Assembly: GCA_018970965.1 (NCBI GenBank) | Contig: JAGWVG010000037.1 | Span: 1 to 10,554, forward strand | Length of the DNA: 10,554 nt | DNA from: Alphaproteobacteria bacterium | Lineage (GTDB): Bacteria > Pseudomonadota > Alphaproteobacteria > Sphingomonadales > Sphingomonadaceae | Direction of reading: 5' to 3' | In this document: piece after piece, positions 1 to 6,453 of the stretch | How positions within the stretch are numbered: position 1 is the first letter of the stretch | Layout: every line of letters begins with the position of its first letter | The notes under the pieces: generated by a model | Told to the model about the DNA's origin: nothing | The model's input: only the letters and a program-made list of their open reading frames with translations | Database searches by the model: none | Program-made: the position numbers and the translations under genes

Positions 1-364
1 CCAAATCAAAATGCTGTTCCATGGAATAAGGCGCAAAATAGGCGAACCAAATTGCATCCGCTTGCGGCGTATGTGTGATCGTCAGCACACCATCGGCATA
101 GTCCGTCTCAGCACAACGCCAATCTTTCCGATCCTCTGACCACCGCGCACGATAGCCGGGCCAGCCCCCAGGATAGGCAGAGCCCGCACAATTGGTGATC
201 TTCAGCGTAACTGGGCGGCCCTTGGCGCCCGTGACGCGAAAATGGAACCATTGGTAAAAGTCCGAATCGGCATCCTTGCGGATTTCCAAAAAGGCGGTGT
301 CCCCATCAATGCGGGAAATATGGATGTTGCCGCTGTCAAAGCTGGCGCTGATGCAAAGTGTCAT
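1..364 (-). CDS. M14-type cytosolic carboxypeptidase, N-terminal part (cut by window edge)
   Basis: The first 121 codons of a minus-strand gene are present; the rest lies left of the window. The translation begins MTLCISASFDSGNIHISRID and continues with a DSDFYQWFHFRVTGAKGRPV stretch and a PGGWPGYRARWSED stretch. These are the hallmarks of the beta-sandwich N-terminal domain of bacterial cytosolic carboxypeptidases related to the AGBL/Nna1 group (Pepdidase_M14_N). In this family the domain precedes a zinc carboxypeptidase domain with HxxE and a distal His ligand, which cannot be seen here. There is no signal peptide, which agrees with a cytoplasmic enzyme. The physiological substrate of bacterial members is not settled. 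The start ATG at 364-362 is placed by family similarity; no Shine-Dalgarno sequence lies at normal distance. It diverges from rpmJ. The family call is confident; catalytic competence cannot be judged. Confidence 0.85.
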   Translation of the reverse strand, partial: MTLCISASFDSGNIHISRIDGDTAFLEIRKDADSDFYQWFHFRVTGAKGRPVTLKITNCAGSAYPGGWPGYRARWSEDRKDWRCAETDYADGVLTITHTPQADAIWFAYFAPYSMEQHFDL

Positions 365-370
365 GGTGCC

Positions 371-398
371 GTGATAGTCTGTCCTGATTCGCAGGCAA
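371..398 (-). promoter_or_regulatory. Candidate promoter of the carboxypeptidase gene, possibly leaderless
   Basis: On the minus strand TTGCCT (398-393) and TATCAC (376-371) are separated by 16 bases. If used, transcription would start close to position 364, the A of the ATG. That would explain the missing ribosome binding site. This is inferred from motif resemblance only. Confidence 0.28.
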
Positions 399-434
399 AG
401 CCCTGAAAGACTAAGGGGTAGGCGACCCCGCCTG

Positions 435-454
435 TTGCGCTGTCCTTGGCGCAA
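435..454. repeat. Inverted repeat TTGCGC-N8-GCGCAA upstream of rpmJ
   Basis: Two perfect 6-base arms (435-440 and 449-454) are separated by 8 bases. They lie about 50 bases upstream of the proposed rpmJ -35 element. A smaller dyad, GGGGT-N5-ACCCC, lies just before it at 415-429. The site could be an operator or a small RNA hairpin. No regulator can be named. Confidence 0.35.
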
Positions 455-501
455 TTGGCGGATAAGTTGGATTTTGAAGCCGCTTTTTCGGGCAGATCGC
501 C

Positions 502-530
502 TTGACTTTGCCCAAGCCCCTCTTTAGGCG
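502..530 (+). promoter_or_regulatory. Candidate promoter of rpmJ
   Basis: TTGACT (502-507) and TAGGCG (525-530) are separated by 17 bases. The -35 element is close to consensus. The -10 element is weaker but has the GC-rich form often seen in alphaproteobacteria. The start would fall near 537, giving a leader of roughly 38 bases before the rpmJ ATG. Confidence 0.5.
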
Positions 531-574
531 GCAGCCTTCAATTTTCAATTCTAGTTTAGAACAGGCAAGCGATC

Positions 575-700
575 ATGAAGATCCGCAACTCGCTCAAGTC
601 GCTCAAAGACCGTCACCGGGACAACCGCGTGATCCGTCGTCGCGGCCGCACATACGTCATCAACAAGACGCAAAAGCGCTTTAAAGCCCGCCAGGGCTAA
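575..700 (+). CDS. rpmJ: Ribosomal protein bL36, cysteine-free (C-minus) form
   Basis: This 41-residue, very basic protein begins [20 protein letters not shown] and ends with [11 protein letters not shown]. It is the small bL36 protein of the large ribosomal subunit, which binds 23S rRNA and helps shape its late-assembling region. The zinc-binding form of bL36 carries three Cys and one His; this copy has no Cys, so it is the zinc-independent type (YkgO-like) that alphaproteobacteria generally use as their only copy. Full length matches the alphaproteobacterial form. An AGG (563-565) lies nine bases before the ATG, a weak but usable ribosome binding site. It stands alone between a divergent peptidase gene and a convergent membrane-protein gene and probably forms its own transcript. 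The identification is very secure despite the small size. Confidence 0.96.
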   Translation: MKIRNSLKSLKDRHRDNRVIRRRGRTYVINKTQKRFKARQG

Positions 701-712
701 GCGGCGACTGTC

Positions 713-733
713 CGGCACTTTTTCCGAGTGCCG
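713..733 (+). terminator. Hairpin downstream of rpmJ, candidate terminator or 3' stabiliser
   Basis: CGGCACT (713-719) and AGTGCCG (727-733) form a perfect 7-base-pair stem with a 7-base loop, beginning 13 bases after the rpmJ stop. No T-run follows on the plus strand, so this is not a classical intrinsic terminator. It could still end or protect the short rpmJ message. Confidence 0.42.
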
Positions 734-755
734 TACATCTCCCGCTTTGCGCATT

Positions 756-785
756 GGCCCCTTGAGGGTCCATCAGGCGCCTGAT
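756..785. repeat. Adjacent dyads in the convergent rpmJ / membrane-protein spacer
   Basis: An imperfect inverted repeat (756-771, GGCCCCTTGAGGGTCC, one mismatch) directly abuts a perfect 14-base palindrome ATCAGGCGCCTGAT (772-785). With the hairpin at 713-733 this makes three dyads in about 75 bases between two convergent genes. That fits bidirectional transcription termination, though none carries a T-run. I see nothing else in 786-857. Confidence 0.35.
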
Positions 786-857
786 CTCCGGATCGGGCGC
801 TTATTGCGTTTGGGGCGTGCCGAATCAGCCCCCGGTCGGTCAAGGTAGGCGAATCGC

Positions 858-1421
858 TCAGCGCGCAGCGCGACGAAACAGATAAGCAGCGATCAGCCAA
901 AGCACGGCAAAGCCGGGGCCTGAAACCAACGCATCCCGGCTCGCTTGTTCTGCTGTTGGCACCATGTCTGCTGCAAGGATCACGCTAGTTACGGCCAATT
1001 GCGTGATGGCTGCCGCAACCAGCACCGACGCCATTCGCTGCGTTTCCGCGCGGCTGACAGCAATACCCACCGCCACAACAGCCAGCACAATGCCAAACAA
1101 ACCATTGGCATCTGCGCCTTCCGGCCCAATGAGGCCAACTGCACCATTGACCAGCACCAGCAAAGCCGCCGTCACAAGGGTGAGCGCCCAGGCCAATCGC
1201 TCGGACCAGCGCGCAAGGCGGCGCACCGCAAAATCACAGCCCAGGCCCACCACACCCAAAAGCGCCGCAAAAACGCCAAAATCGAGCGCCGTCCAGTGGA
1301 CCTCGGGGCTGATTTGCGCTGCTACGACAGGAACCATGAACAGCGCGCCGAGCAGCCCCCAGCCCGCCACACGAAGAGTGCGGGTGGAGGGCTGGCTCTG
1401 GGAGGGTGACGGGGGCGCCAT
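858..1421 (-). CDS. Six-helix membrane protein of unknown function
   Basis: This 187-residue hydrophobic protein has probable transmembrane helices near residues 18-36, 44-64, 78-98, 107-123, 131-151 and 166-182. It has a short Pro/Ser-rich N-terminal tail and an Arg-rich C-terminus (LFRRAAR), suggesting an inner-membrane protein. The stretch VNGAVGLIGPEGADANGLFG, followed by a helix ending in an Arg and a Gln-containing helix, resembles a widespread family of small uncharacterised bacterial membrane proteins with a conserved N.AVG.IG segment. I know of no established function. Its ATG (1421-1419) shares its A with the TAA stop of the alkyl sulfatase gene and has no clear Shine-Dalgarno sequence of its own, which points to translational coupling. 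The coupling suggests a joint role or joint expression with the sulfatase. No function is claimed. Confidence 0.8.
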   Translation of the reverse strand: MAPPSPSQSQPSTRTLRVAGWGLLGALFMVPVVAAQISPEVHWTALDFGVFAALLGVVGLGCDFAVRRLARWSERLAWALTLVTAALLVLVNGAVGLIGPEGADANGLFGIVLAVVAVGIAVSRAETQRMASVLVAAAITQLAVTSVILAADMVPTAEQASRDALVSGPGFAVLWLIAAYLFRRAAR

Positions 1422-3382
1422 TACGGGGTCACGACGTTAAAGGTCATTTCCGGCTTATCGAGCGCGCCAAACATGGCTGCAATCACGCCCGGATCCCCTT
1501 CAAAACGCAATGCGCCTGATTGAAACGCCTGCATCGGATCAATTGTCTGCAAGATCAGGCCGTCAAAGGTAGCCCGGGTGGTGATCAATGAAGCGGTTGG
1601 GTTGTCGAGCTTCTGGCCCATGCTGGGGAACAGAACCGACTCACCCACATGTAGCGCCACCATTTCGTTGCGGTCAGTAAAGACCAGCTGCACGGTGGTA
1701 TTGGGCCGGGTCGATTTTGCGGGGTTAAAGCGTGCGGCCAAGGCGTCCATCAAATTGGGCGTCGGCACCGCGCGGATAACGCCTGCGCCAGCCACATCGG
1801 CACGCGGATTGGGCACCCCATTGCGCAGCTCATAAGCGGCTTGCAGAAACACATTGCGCCAAGTGCCGGCTTCCGCCTGATAGCCTTGTTGCTCATAGCT
1901 TGCGGCAAGCCATTTCTTGGCGGCCTCGTCCTTGGGATCGGCAAAAACCAGGTGGTTGAAGACCGTGGACGACCAGCGATAATCGCCAGCATCATATGCC
2001 TTTATGCCAATGGCGAGCGCCTTTTTCGCCCCCCCCATTGCGGCGACATAGCGCTTGGATTCTTCGGTCGGCACATGGCGGTTGTAATTGGCAGGCACGC
2101 CATCCCACCAGCCGAAATAATATTGGAAAACGGCCTTCGCATTATGGTTGTAGGTTCCATAATAGCCGCGGGTCGAAAAATCGGTTTTGGCGTGCGCGGG
2201 TTCGCCAATTTCTTCGCCAATCTCGGTTGCCGTTTCACCCGAATTTGCAAGCCGCAGCGTTTGATCGTGAATGAAGCGATAGGTGTCGCGGTGGTGCGTC
2301 AGGAAGGTTTTGACATTCTCTGCGCCCCATGTCGGCCAGTTATGCGAGCCAAAAACAACATCACTCTTATCGCCATAAGCGCGCAGCGCCGCATCAATGG
2401 CCTTGGACCAATTCAGCGTATCGCGCGCTTTGGCCCCGCGTTGCGTAAGGACATTGTGGAACGTGCCTGTCGCCACTTCGGACGAGCACAGCGCCTTAAA
2501 TTCCGGCAAATAGAACATGAATTCTGCCGGGGCCTCTGAGCCTGCTGCATCCACAAATTCAAAGGTCACCCCGTCAATCACCATCGGTGCTGCGCCGCGC
2601 TGCACTTCGACTGTCGGCTTGGCAAGCGACGCGCGGTTGTTGAGCGGCAGCGCCTGGCCGAGGCCCGTGCCGACTTGACCGGTTGGCGAACGATCTACCG
2701 CTGAACCAAATTGATAGCCTGCCCGACGGCCCATATAGATGCCGGCCAGCACATTTTCGCTAATGGCTTCATCGGTAAAGCCATGCGGCGCGATGATCGG
2801 GATTTTGCCGGAAGCCAGCACCTCGGGCGCAGCAAGAGCGGCTACGCCGCCATAATGATCGCCATGGCTATGCGTAAAAAGAATGCCCGTAATGGGTTTA
2901 TCGCCCAGCGTTTTGCGAACCAAATCCATGCCCGCTGCAGCCGTTTCGACCGCGGTCAGCGGATCCACAATGATCCAGCCCGTCTTGCCGCGGATGATGG
3001 TCATTACGGAAATATCATAGCCGCGCAGCTGATAAATGCCGGGGGTCACCTCAAACAGACCATGCTCAGCATTCAGCTTGGATTGCCGCCAAAGCGAGGG
3101 GTTTACACTGGCTGGGGCATCGCCCTTCAAAAAGGCATAGCTCGTTGCGTCCCACACCACATCGCCTTTGGCATTGCGGATAATGCCCCCGGGGATTTGC
3201 GCCAAGCGGCCACGCGTTGCATCAGCAAAGTCACTTGCCTCGTTAAGCGGCAATTGCTGCGCCACACGGGCATTCGCTTCTGCGGTTGCCTTGGTGACTG
3301 TGCCCGGCACAGGCGGTTCCCGCCCCATTGCAGATGTGGCAAGAACAAGCGCAAGCGCAGTTACAGCAACAAAACGAGTCAT
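1421..3382 (-). CDS. Exported SdsA-like alkyl sulfatase (metallo-beta-lactamase fold)
   Basis: This 653-residue enzyme is predicted to hydrolyse primary alkyl sulfate esters such as dodecyl sulfate to alcohol and sulfate. It begins with a signal peptide (MTRFVAVTALALVLATSAMG, cleavage likely after that Gly), so it acts in the periplasm or outside. The metallo-beta-lactamase motif THSHGDHYGG gives H171, H173, D175 and H176. Further probable zinc ligands are E283 (GSEAPAE), E302 (CSSEVATG) and H347 (FGSHNWPTWG). Spacing and length closely match Pseudomonas SdsA1 (about 658 residues). The alkyl-sulfatase dimerisation region follows (about 350-495), and the C-terminal 120 residues fit the SCP2-like lipid-binding domain. 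The frame opens at 3469, but the ATG at 3382-3380 is preferred: a strong purine-rich GGGAGAGGGAGGGA precedes it and the signal peptide begins there. It lies downstream of pyk and overlaps the membrane-protein start by one base. Exact substrate range is unknown. Confidence 0.9.
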   Translation of the reverse strand: MTRFVAVTALALVLATSAMGREPPVPGTVTKATAEANARVAQQLPLNEASDFADATRGRLAQIPGGIIRNAKGDVVWDATSYAFLKGDAPASVNPSLWRQSKLNAEHGLFEVTPGIYQLRGYDISVMTIIRGKTGWIIVDPLTAVETAAAGMDLVRKTLGDKPITGILFTHSHGDHYGGVAALAAPEVLASGKIPIIAPHGFTDEAISENVLAGIYMGRRAGYQFGSAVDRSPTGQVGTGLGQALPLNNRASLAKPTVEVQRGAAPMVIDGVTFEFVDAAGSEAPAEFMFYLPEFKALCSSEVATGTFHNVLTQRGAKARDTLNWSKAIDAALRAYGDKSDVVFGSHNWPTWGAENVKTFLTHHRDTYRFIHDQTLRLANSGETATEIGEEIGEPAHAKTDFSTRGYYGTYNHNAKAVFQYYFGWWDGVPANYNRHVPTEESKRYVAAMGGAKKALAIGIKAYDAGDYRWSSTVFNHLVFADPKDEAAKKWLAASYEQQGYQAEAGTWRNVFLQAAYELRNGVPNPRADVAGAGVIRAVPTPNLMDALAARFNPAKSTRPNTTVQLVFTDRNEMVALHVGESVLFPSMGQKLDNPTASLITTRATFDGLILQTIDPMQAFQSGALRFEGDPGVIAAMFGALDKPEMTFNVVTP

Positions 3383-3403
3383 GTGGTCCCTCCCTCTCCC
3401 GCC

Positions 3404-3469
3404 GGGCTTATGCCCAGTCGTGGCAAAATCAACTTTGCCTCCATCGCCCGTTTGGGACGGGCTTGGCAA
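3404..3469 (-). other. Hairpin-rich leader of the alkyl sulfatase gene
   Basis: The 100 bases between the pyk stop and the sulfatase start contain several dyads. GCCCGT-N5-ACGGGC spans 3446-3462. GGCAAA (3422-3427) can pair with TTTGCC (3434-3439). That same TTTGCC segment could instead pair with GGCAA at 3465-3469, enclosing the first hairpin. GGGC-TTAT-GCCC lies at 3404-3415, just ahead of the ribosome binding site. The arrangement would allow alternative RNA folds. No T-run follows any stem on the transcribed strand. No known riboswitch class is recognised. Confidence 0.35.
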
Positions 3470-3482
3470 GGGATAAACCCGA

Positions 3483-4943
3483 CTAGCTCTTATAGCCTTT
3501 TAACTCATCCCCCGTGAGACGCACGACATGCAGCACATTGGTGGAACCTGGCGTGCCAAAGGGCACACCTGCCATCACCACCACGCGATCCCCGCCTTTG
3601 GCGAGGCCATGGCGCAGCGCCATACGTTTGGCTTTGGCAACCATTTCTTCAAACGATGTCACATCGCGCGTGTGGACAGGGTGCGTGCCCCACAACAGGC
3701 CCATTTGCCGCGCGGTATCCATTTCCGGGGTCAGCACCAAGATCGGTACATCAGGGCGCTCGCGCGCAATACGGCGCGCCGTGGAGCCTGAAGTGGTGTA
3801 ACAAATAATCGCCTTGGCCGAGACGGTTTTGCAAATGTCAAAAGCGGCGGCTGACAGGGCGTCTGCCGTTGTCGGGTCGGCATTGGTCTGGGTAAAGTGC
3901 AGGCGCGCTTTATAGCCGCGATCGCTTTCGACGCTGAGCGCGATCCGGTCCATCATCGCGACAGCCTCTTCGGGCCAATCCCCCGCCGCACTTTCGGCCG
4001 AAAGCATCACCGCGTCGGCGCCATCATAAATGGCAGTCGCCACGTCTGAGACTTCGGCGCGGGTGGGTGTGGGCGCCTTGATCATCGATTCCAGCATTTG
4101 CGTGGCAACCACCACAGGCTTACCCAAAATGCGTGCGGTTTCCACAATCCGCTTTTGCGCGGGCGGCACAGCTTCGGGCGGCAATTCCACGCCCAAATCG
4201 CCGCGCGCGACCATCACAGCATCAGCCAATTCCAAAATCCCATCGAGCCGATCGAGGGCTGCGGGCTTTTCAATCTTCGCCAACAGGGCGGCTTTACCGC
4301 CAATTAAGCGGCGCGCTTCCGCCAAATCTTCAGGGCGCTGCACAAAAGACAGCGCAATCCAGTCCGCGCCCTGATCAATGGCAAACGCCAAATCAGACCT
4401 GTCCTTTTCAGTCAGCGCCGCGAGCGGCACGACGACATCAGGAACATTGAGCCCTTTTTTGTTGGATAGGACACCGCCCACCTCAACGCGCGTGGTAATT
4501 GCCTTAGCATCGATCTTCGTGACGCGCAGCACGAGCTTGCCGTCATCCAGCAACAGACGCGAGCCCACTTGCAGCGCCTCAAAAACTTCACGATGCGGCA
4601 AGCAGACACGGTGCACATCGCCGGGTGTCGGATCAAGATCGAGCTGGAAATTATGGCCAGTGACCAGATCCACCTGCCCCTCAGCAAAGGTGCCCACGCG
4701 CAGCTTGGGGCCCTGCAGATCAACCAAGATTGTCGCGGGGCGGCCGTGGAGTTTTTCCAGATTACGGATCGCTTGGAACAATTCCACCCGATCCGCCTGT
4801 GCGCCATGGCTCATATTAATACGGAAGGCATCCGCACCTGCACGAAACAGCTTGCCAATCATCTCCGGCGTCGCGCTGGAGGGTCCAAGCGTTGCAAGAA
4901 TACGAACTTTTCGGCCACGCGCCGGCAGATATTGCGTCAACAT
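3483..4943 (-). CDS. pyk: Pyruvate kinase
   Basis: This 486-residue cytoplasmic enzyme transfers phosphate from phosphoenolpyruvate to ADP, giving pyruvate and ATP, the last step of glycolysis and of the Entner-Doudoroff route. The N-terminal barrel starts KVRILATLGPSS and carries R41, N43 and S45 (FRINMSHG). The small B domain follows VDLQGPKLRVG, at roughly 80-178. The barrel then resumes with the catalytic K223 and metal-binding E225 (LLAKIEKP), D249 (MVARGDLGVELPPE) and T281 (VVATQMLESM). The last 135 residues form the allosteric-type C domain (YTTSGSTARRIARERP). Length is normal for the family (about 470-490) and all key residues are present. GGAG lies just before the ATG. It diverges from gpmA and is followed on the same strand by the alkyl sulfatase gene after a 100-base gap. 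Identification is very secure. Confidence 0.97.
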   Translation of the reverse strand: MLTQYLPARGRKVRILATLGPSSATPEMIGKLFRAGADAFRINMSHGAQADRVELFQAIRNLEKLHGRPATILVDLQGPKLRVGTFAEGQVDLVTGHNFQLDLDPTPGDVHRVCLPHREVFEALQVGSRLLLDDGKLVLRVTKIDAKAITTRVEVGGVLSNKKGLNVPDVVVPLAALTEKDRSDLAFAIDQGADWIALSFVQRPEDLAEARRLIGGKAALLAKIEKPAALDRLDGILELADAVMVARGDLGVELPPEAVPPAQKRIVETARILGKPVVVATQMLESMIKAPTPTRAEVSDVATAIYDGADAVMLSAESAAGDWPEEAVAMMDRIALSVESDRGYKARLHFTQTNADPTTADALSAAAFDICKTVSAKAIICYTTSGSTARRIARERPDVPILVLTPEMDTARQMGLLWGTHPVHTRDVTSFEEMVAKAKRMALRHGLAKGGDRVVVMAGVPFGTPGSTNVLHVVRLTGDELKGYKS

Positions 4944-5018
4944 TCACTCCACTTCTTGGCAAAGCCTCATAGCGGCTCTGGCGCATCATTCAATCAACGC
5001 GCGTCCCAAATGCGGGTT

Positions 5019-5048
5019 TAAGCGGGATTGGTGACGCTACGGAGTCAA
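5019..5048 (-). promoter_or_regulatory. Candidate pyk promoter
   Basis: On the minus strand TTGACT (5048-5043) is a good -35 element. The best -10 candidate is CGCTTA (5024-5019) at 18 bases spacing, which is weak. The start would be near 5012, leaving a leader of about 70 bases. A nearer alternative, TTGATT with CGCTAT, lies closer to the gene. The -35 overlaps the imperfect operator-like site at 5045-5056. Confidence 0.33.
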
Positions 5049-5056
5049 ACGCTTGC
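5045..5056. promoter_or_regulatory. Imperfect second copy of the LacI-type operator
   Basis: TCAAACGCTTGC matches the perfect palindrome at 5091-5102 in 10 of 12 positions (differences at positions 1 and 8). Their centres are 46 bases apart. The site overlaps the proposed pyk -35 element, a position from which a bound protein would block pyk transcription. The match is seen in the sequence; binding is an inference. Confidence 0.4.
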
Positions 5057-5090
5057 GCTAATTGGCGACACGCGTGCCGACAAGAGCGCT

Positions 5091-5102
5091 GCAAACGTTT
5101 GC
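5091..5102. promoter_or_regulatory. Perfect palindrome GCAAACGTTTGC, LacI-family operator type
   Basis: This 12-base perfect palindrome has the CAAACGTTTG core typical of LacI-family sites; the E. coli PurR box has the same core, and Cra/CcpA-type sites resemble it. It lies in the shared upstream region of pyk and gpmA, just upstream of the proposed gpmA -35 element. In alphaproteobacteria LacI-family regulators often control sugar catabolism, so a regulator of glycolytic genes is the likely reader. The regulator is not in the window. Confidence 0.5.
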
Positions 5103-5107
5103 CGCGC

Positions 5108-5136
5108 TTGCCATGCGCGCGCACAGGCGGCTAGAG
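5108..5136 (+). promoter_or_regulatory. Candidate gpmA promoter
   Basis: TTGCCA (5108-5113) and CTAGAG (5131-5136) are 17 bases apart. The start would fall near 5143, about 22 bases before the ATG. The strong ribosome binding site AAGGAG (5153-5158) follows, at good distance from the ATG. The promoter is placed by motif only. Confidence 0.4.
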
Positions 5137-5164
5137 CCGCTTCAACCTTGCCAAGGAGACATCC

Positions 5165-5851
5165 ATGCCCAGCCTCGTCCTTATCCGCCACGGCCAATCT
5201 GCCTGGAACCTGGAAAACCGATTTACCGGCTGGTGGGATGTTGATGTGACTGAAAAAGGGGCAGCCGAAGCGCGCGCGGCAGGCGCCTTGATGCGCGATA
5301 AGGGGCTGGATTTTGATTGCTGCTTCACCTCTTTGCAAACCCGCGCCATCAAAACGCTGAACTTGGCGCTGGAAGAAATGCAGCGCCTCTGGCTGCCCGT
5401 TGAAAAAGATTGGCGCTTGAATGAACGCCATTATGGCGGGCTGACGGGGCTGGATAAGGCTGAAACGGCTGCCAAACATGGCGATGACCAAGTGAAAATT
5501 TGGCGCCGCAGTTTTGATGTGCCGCCGCCGCCGCTGGAAGCGGGCAGCCCTTATGATCTCTCAGCTGATCGCCGTTATGCCGGCATTAAAGTGCCCGCGA
5601 CAGAAAGCCTGAAGGATACCATTGCACGCGTGCTTCCTTATTGGGAAAGCCGGATTGCGCCTGAATTGCGCAGTGGCAAGCGCGTGCTGATTTCAGCCCA
5701 TGGCAATTCACTGCGCGCGCTGGTCAAGCATTTGTCCAACATTCCCGATGACGAGATTACGGGGCTTGAAATCCCAACCGGCCAGCCAATCGTTTACGAT
5801 CTGGCAGACGACCTGTCTGCGCGCGATCGGTATTATCTCTCAGAACGCTGA
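5165..5851 (+). CDS. gpmA: 2,3-bisphosphoglycerate-dependent phosphoglycerate mutase
   Basis: This 228-residue cytoplasmic enzyme interconverts 3- and 2-phosphoglycerate in glycolysis and gluconeogenesis through a phosphohistidine intermediate. The N-terminal [20 protein letters not shown] supplies the catalytic H9 and the substrate-binding R8. R60 (SLQTRAIKT), E87 ([11 protein letters not shown], the acid-base residue) and H179 ([11 protein letters not shown]) complete the active site. The protein is about 20 residues shorter than the E. coli enzyme, the usual compact form in many alphaproteobacteria; no catalytic residue is lost. AAGGAG precedes the ATG. It diverges from pyk, placing two near-neighbour glycolytic steps (enolase acts between them) under one shared control region. 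purE follows on the same strand 113 bases later. Identification is very secure. Confidence 0.97.
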   Translation: MPSLVLIRHGQSAWNLENRFTGWWDVDVTEKGAAEARAAGALMRDKGLDFDCCFTSLQTRAIKTLNLALEEMQRLWLPVEKDWRLNERHYGGLTGLDKAETAAKHGDDQVKIWRRSFDVPPPPLEAGSPYDLSADRRYAGIKVPATESLKDTIARVLPYWESRIAPELRSGKRVLISAHGNSLRALVKHLSNIPDDEITGLEIPTGQPIVYDLADDLSARDRYYLSER

Positions 5852-5902
5852 TCGATCCCAGCCGAGCGTGTCTGTTGCGTTAACCCGGCGCGACATTGCG
5901 CT

Positions 5903-5937
5903 TAGGCAGCCATTTGGCTAAGGCCTATCAGCCTTGG
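5903..5937 (+). repeat. Overlapping dyads between gpmA and purE
   Basis: AAGGC (5920-5924) and GCCTT (5931-5935) form a stem with a 6-base loop, extendable to 7 pairs with one G-T. Alternatively TAGGCAGCC (5903-5911) pairs with GGCT and GCCTA (5916-5927) around a 3-base bulge. No T-run follows. It may weaken or stop read-through from gpmA, or do nothing. No convincing purE promoter is visible here. Confidence 0.25.
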
Positions 5938-5964
5938 ACCCCCAATGCGAGCAAGGCTATCCAT

Positions 5965-6453
5965 ATGACAGACTCCGCGCCGCGTGTCGGCATCATCATG
6001 GGCAGTCAATCCGACTGGGCAACAATGTGCCATGCCTCGGAAATTTTGGCAGCACTGCACATTGCGCATGAGCGCCGCATTGTTTCTGCGCATCGCACCC
6101 CAGATCGGCTGGTGGACTATGCCAAATCAGCGAAAAGCCGTGGCTTAAAGGTCATTATTGCCGGTGCAGGCGGCGCGGCACATTTGCCCGGCATGGCCGC
6201 CGCGATGACAGAGCTTCCCGTGCTGGGTGTTCCTGTGGAGTCAAAGGCGTTGAGCGGCATGGATAGTCTTTTATCGATCGTGCAGATGCCCGGTGGCATT
6301 CCTGTTGGCACTTTAGCAATTGGCAAGGCCGGCGCCATCAATGCGGGATTAATGGCTGCAGCTATTTTGGCACTGGGGGATGAGGCGCTGGCCGCGCGCC
6401 TGGCCGCATGGCGGGCTGCGCAAACCGACAGTGTGGCGCAAGAACCCGCATGA
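5965..6453 (+). CDS. purE: N5-carboxyaminoimidazole ribonucleotide mutase, class I
   Basis: This 162-residue enzyme moves the carboxyl group of N5-CAIR to give CAIR in de novo purine synthesis, acting after PurK. Visible family motifs in order are IIMGSQSD (S14, S16, D17), VSAHRTP (H43, the catalytic histidine equivalent to E. coli His45), [46 protein letters not shown] and AINAGLMAA. Length is normal. The frame opens at 5896, but the ATG at 5965 is chosen because homologues begin about ten residues before GIIMGS and an AAGG lies eight bases ahead of it. The last 20 residues are a variable Ala-rich tail. The stop overlaps the purK start as ATGA, so the two are translated together. Gene order and pairing with purK support the mutase role rather than the carboxylase role of animal enzymes. 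Confidence 0.96.
   Translation: MTDSAPRVGIIMGSQSDWATMCHASEILAALHIAHERRIVSAHRTPDRLVDYAKSAKSRGLKVIIAGAGGAAHLPGMAAAMTELPVLGVPVESKALSGMDSLLSIVQMPGGIPVGTLAIGKAGAINAGLMAAAILALGDEALAARLAAWRAAQTDSVAQEPA

Noticed and set aside
1841..2539. Plus-strand open frame of 232 codons inside the alkyl sulfatase gene
   Set aside because: Antisense shadow; no domain, no ribosome binding site, and the opposite strand encodes continuous sulfatase motifs.
3383..3469. Upstream start for the alkyl sulfatase
   Set aside because: It would place 29 residues before a clear signal peptide and ignore the strong ribosome binding site next to 3382.
2711..3517. Plus-strand open frame of 268 codons opposite the sulfatase start and pyk end
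   Set aside because: Antisense shadow with no family resemblance; it crosses a gene boundary on the coding strand.
4378..5034. Plus-strand open frame of 218 codons opposite pyk
   Set aside because: Low-complexity Ser/Thr/Arg-rich translation typical of an antisense frame; pyk on the other strand is unambiguous.
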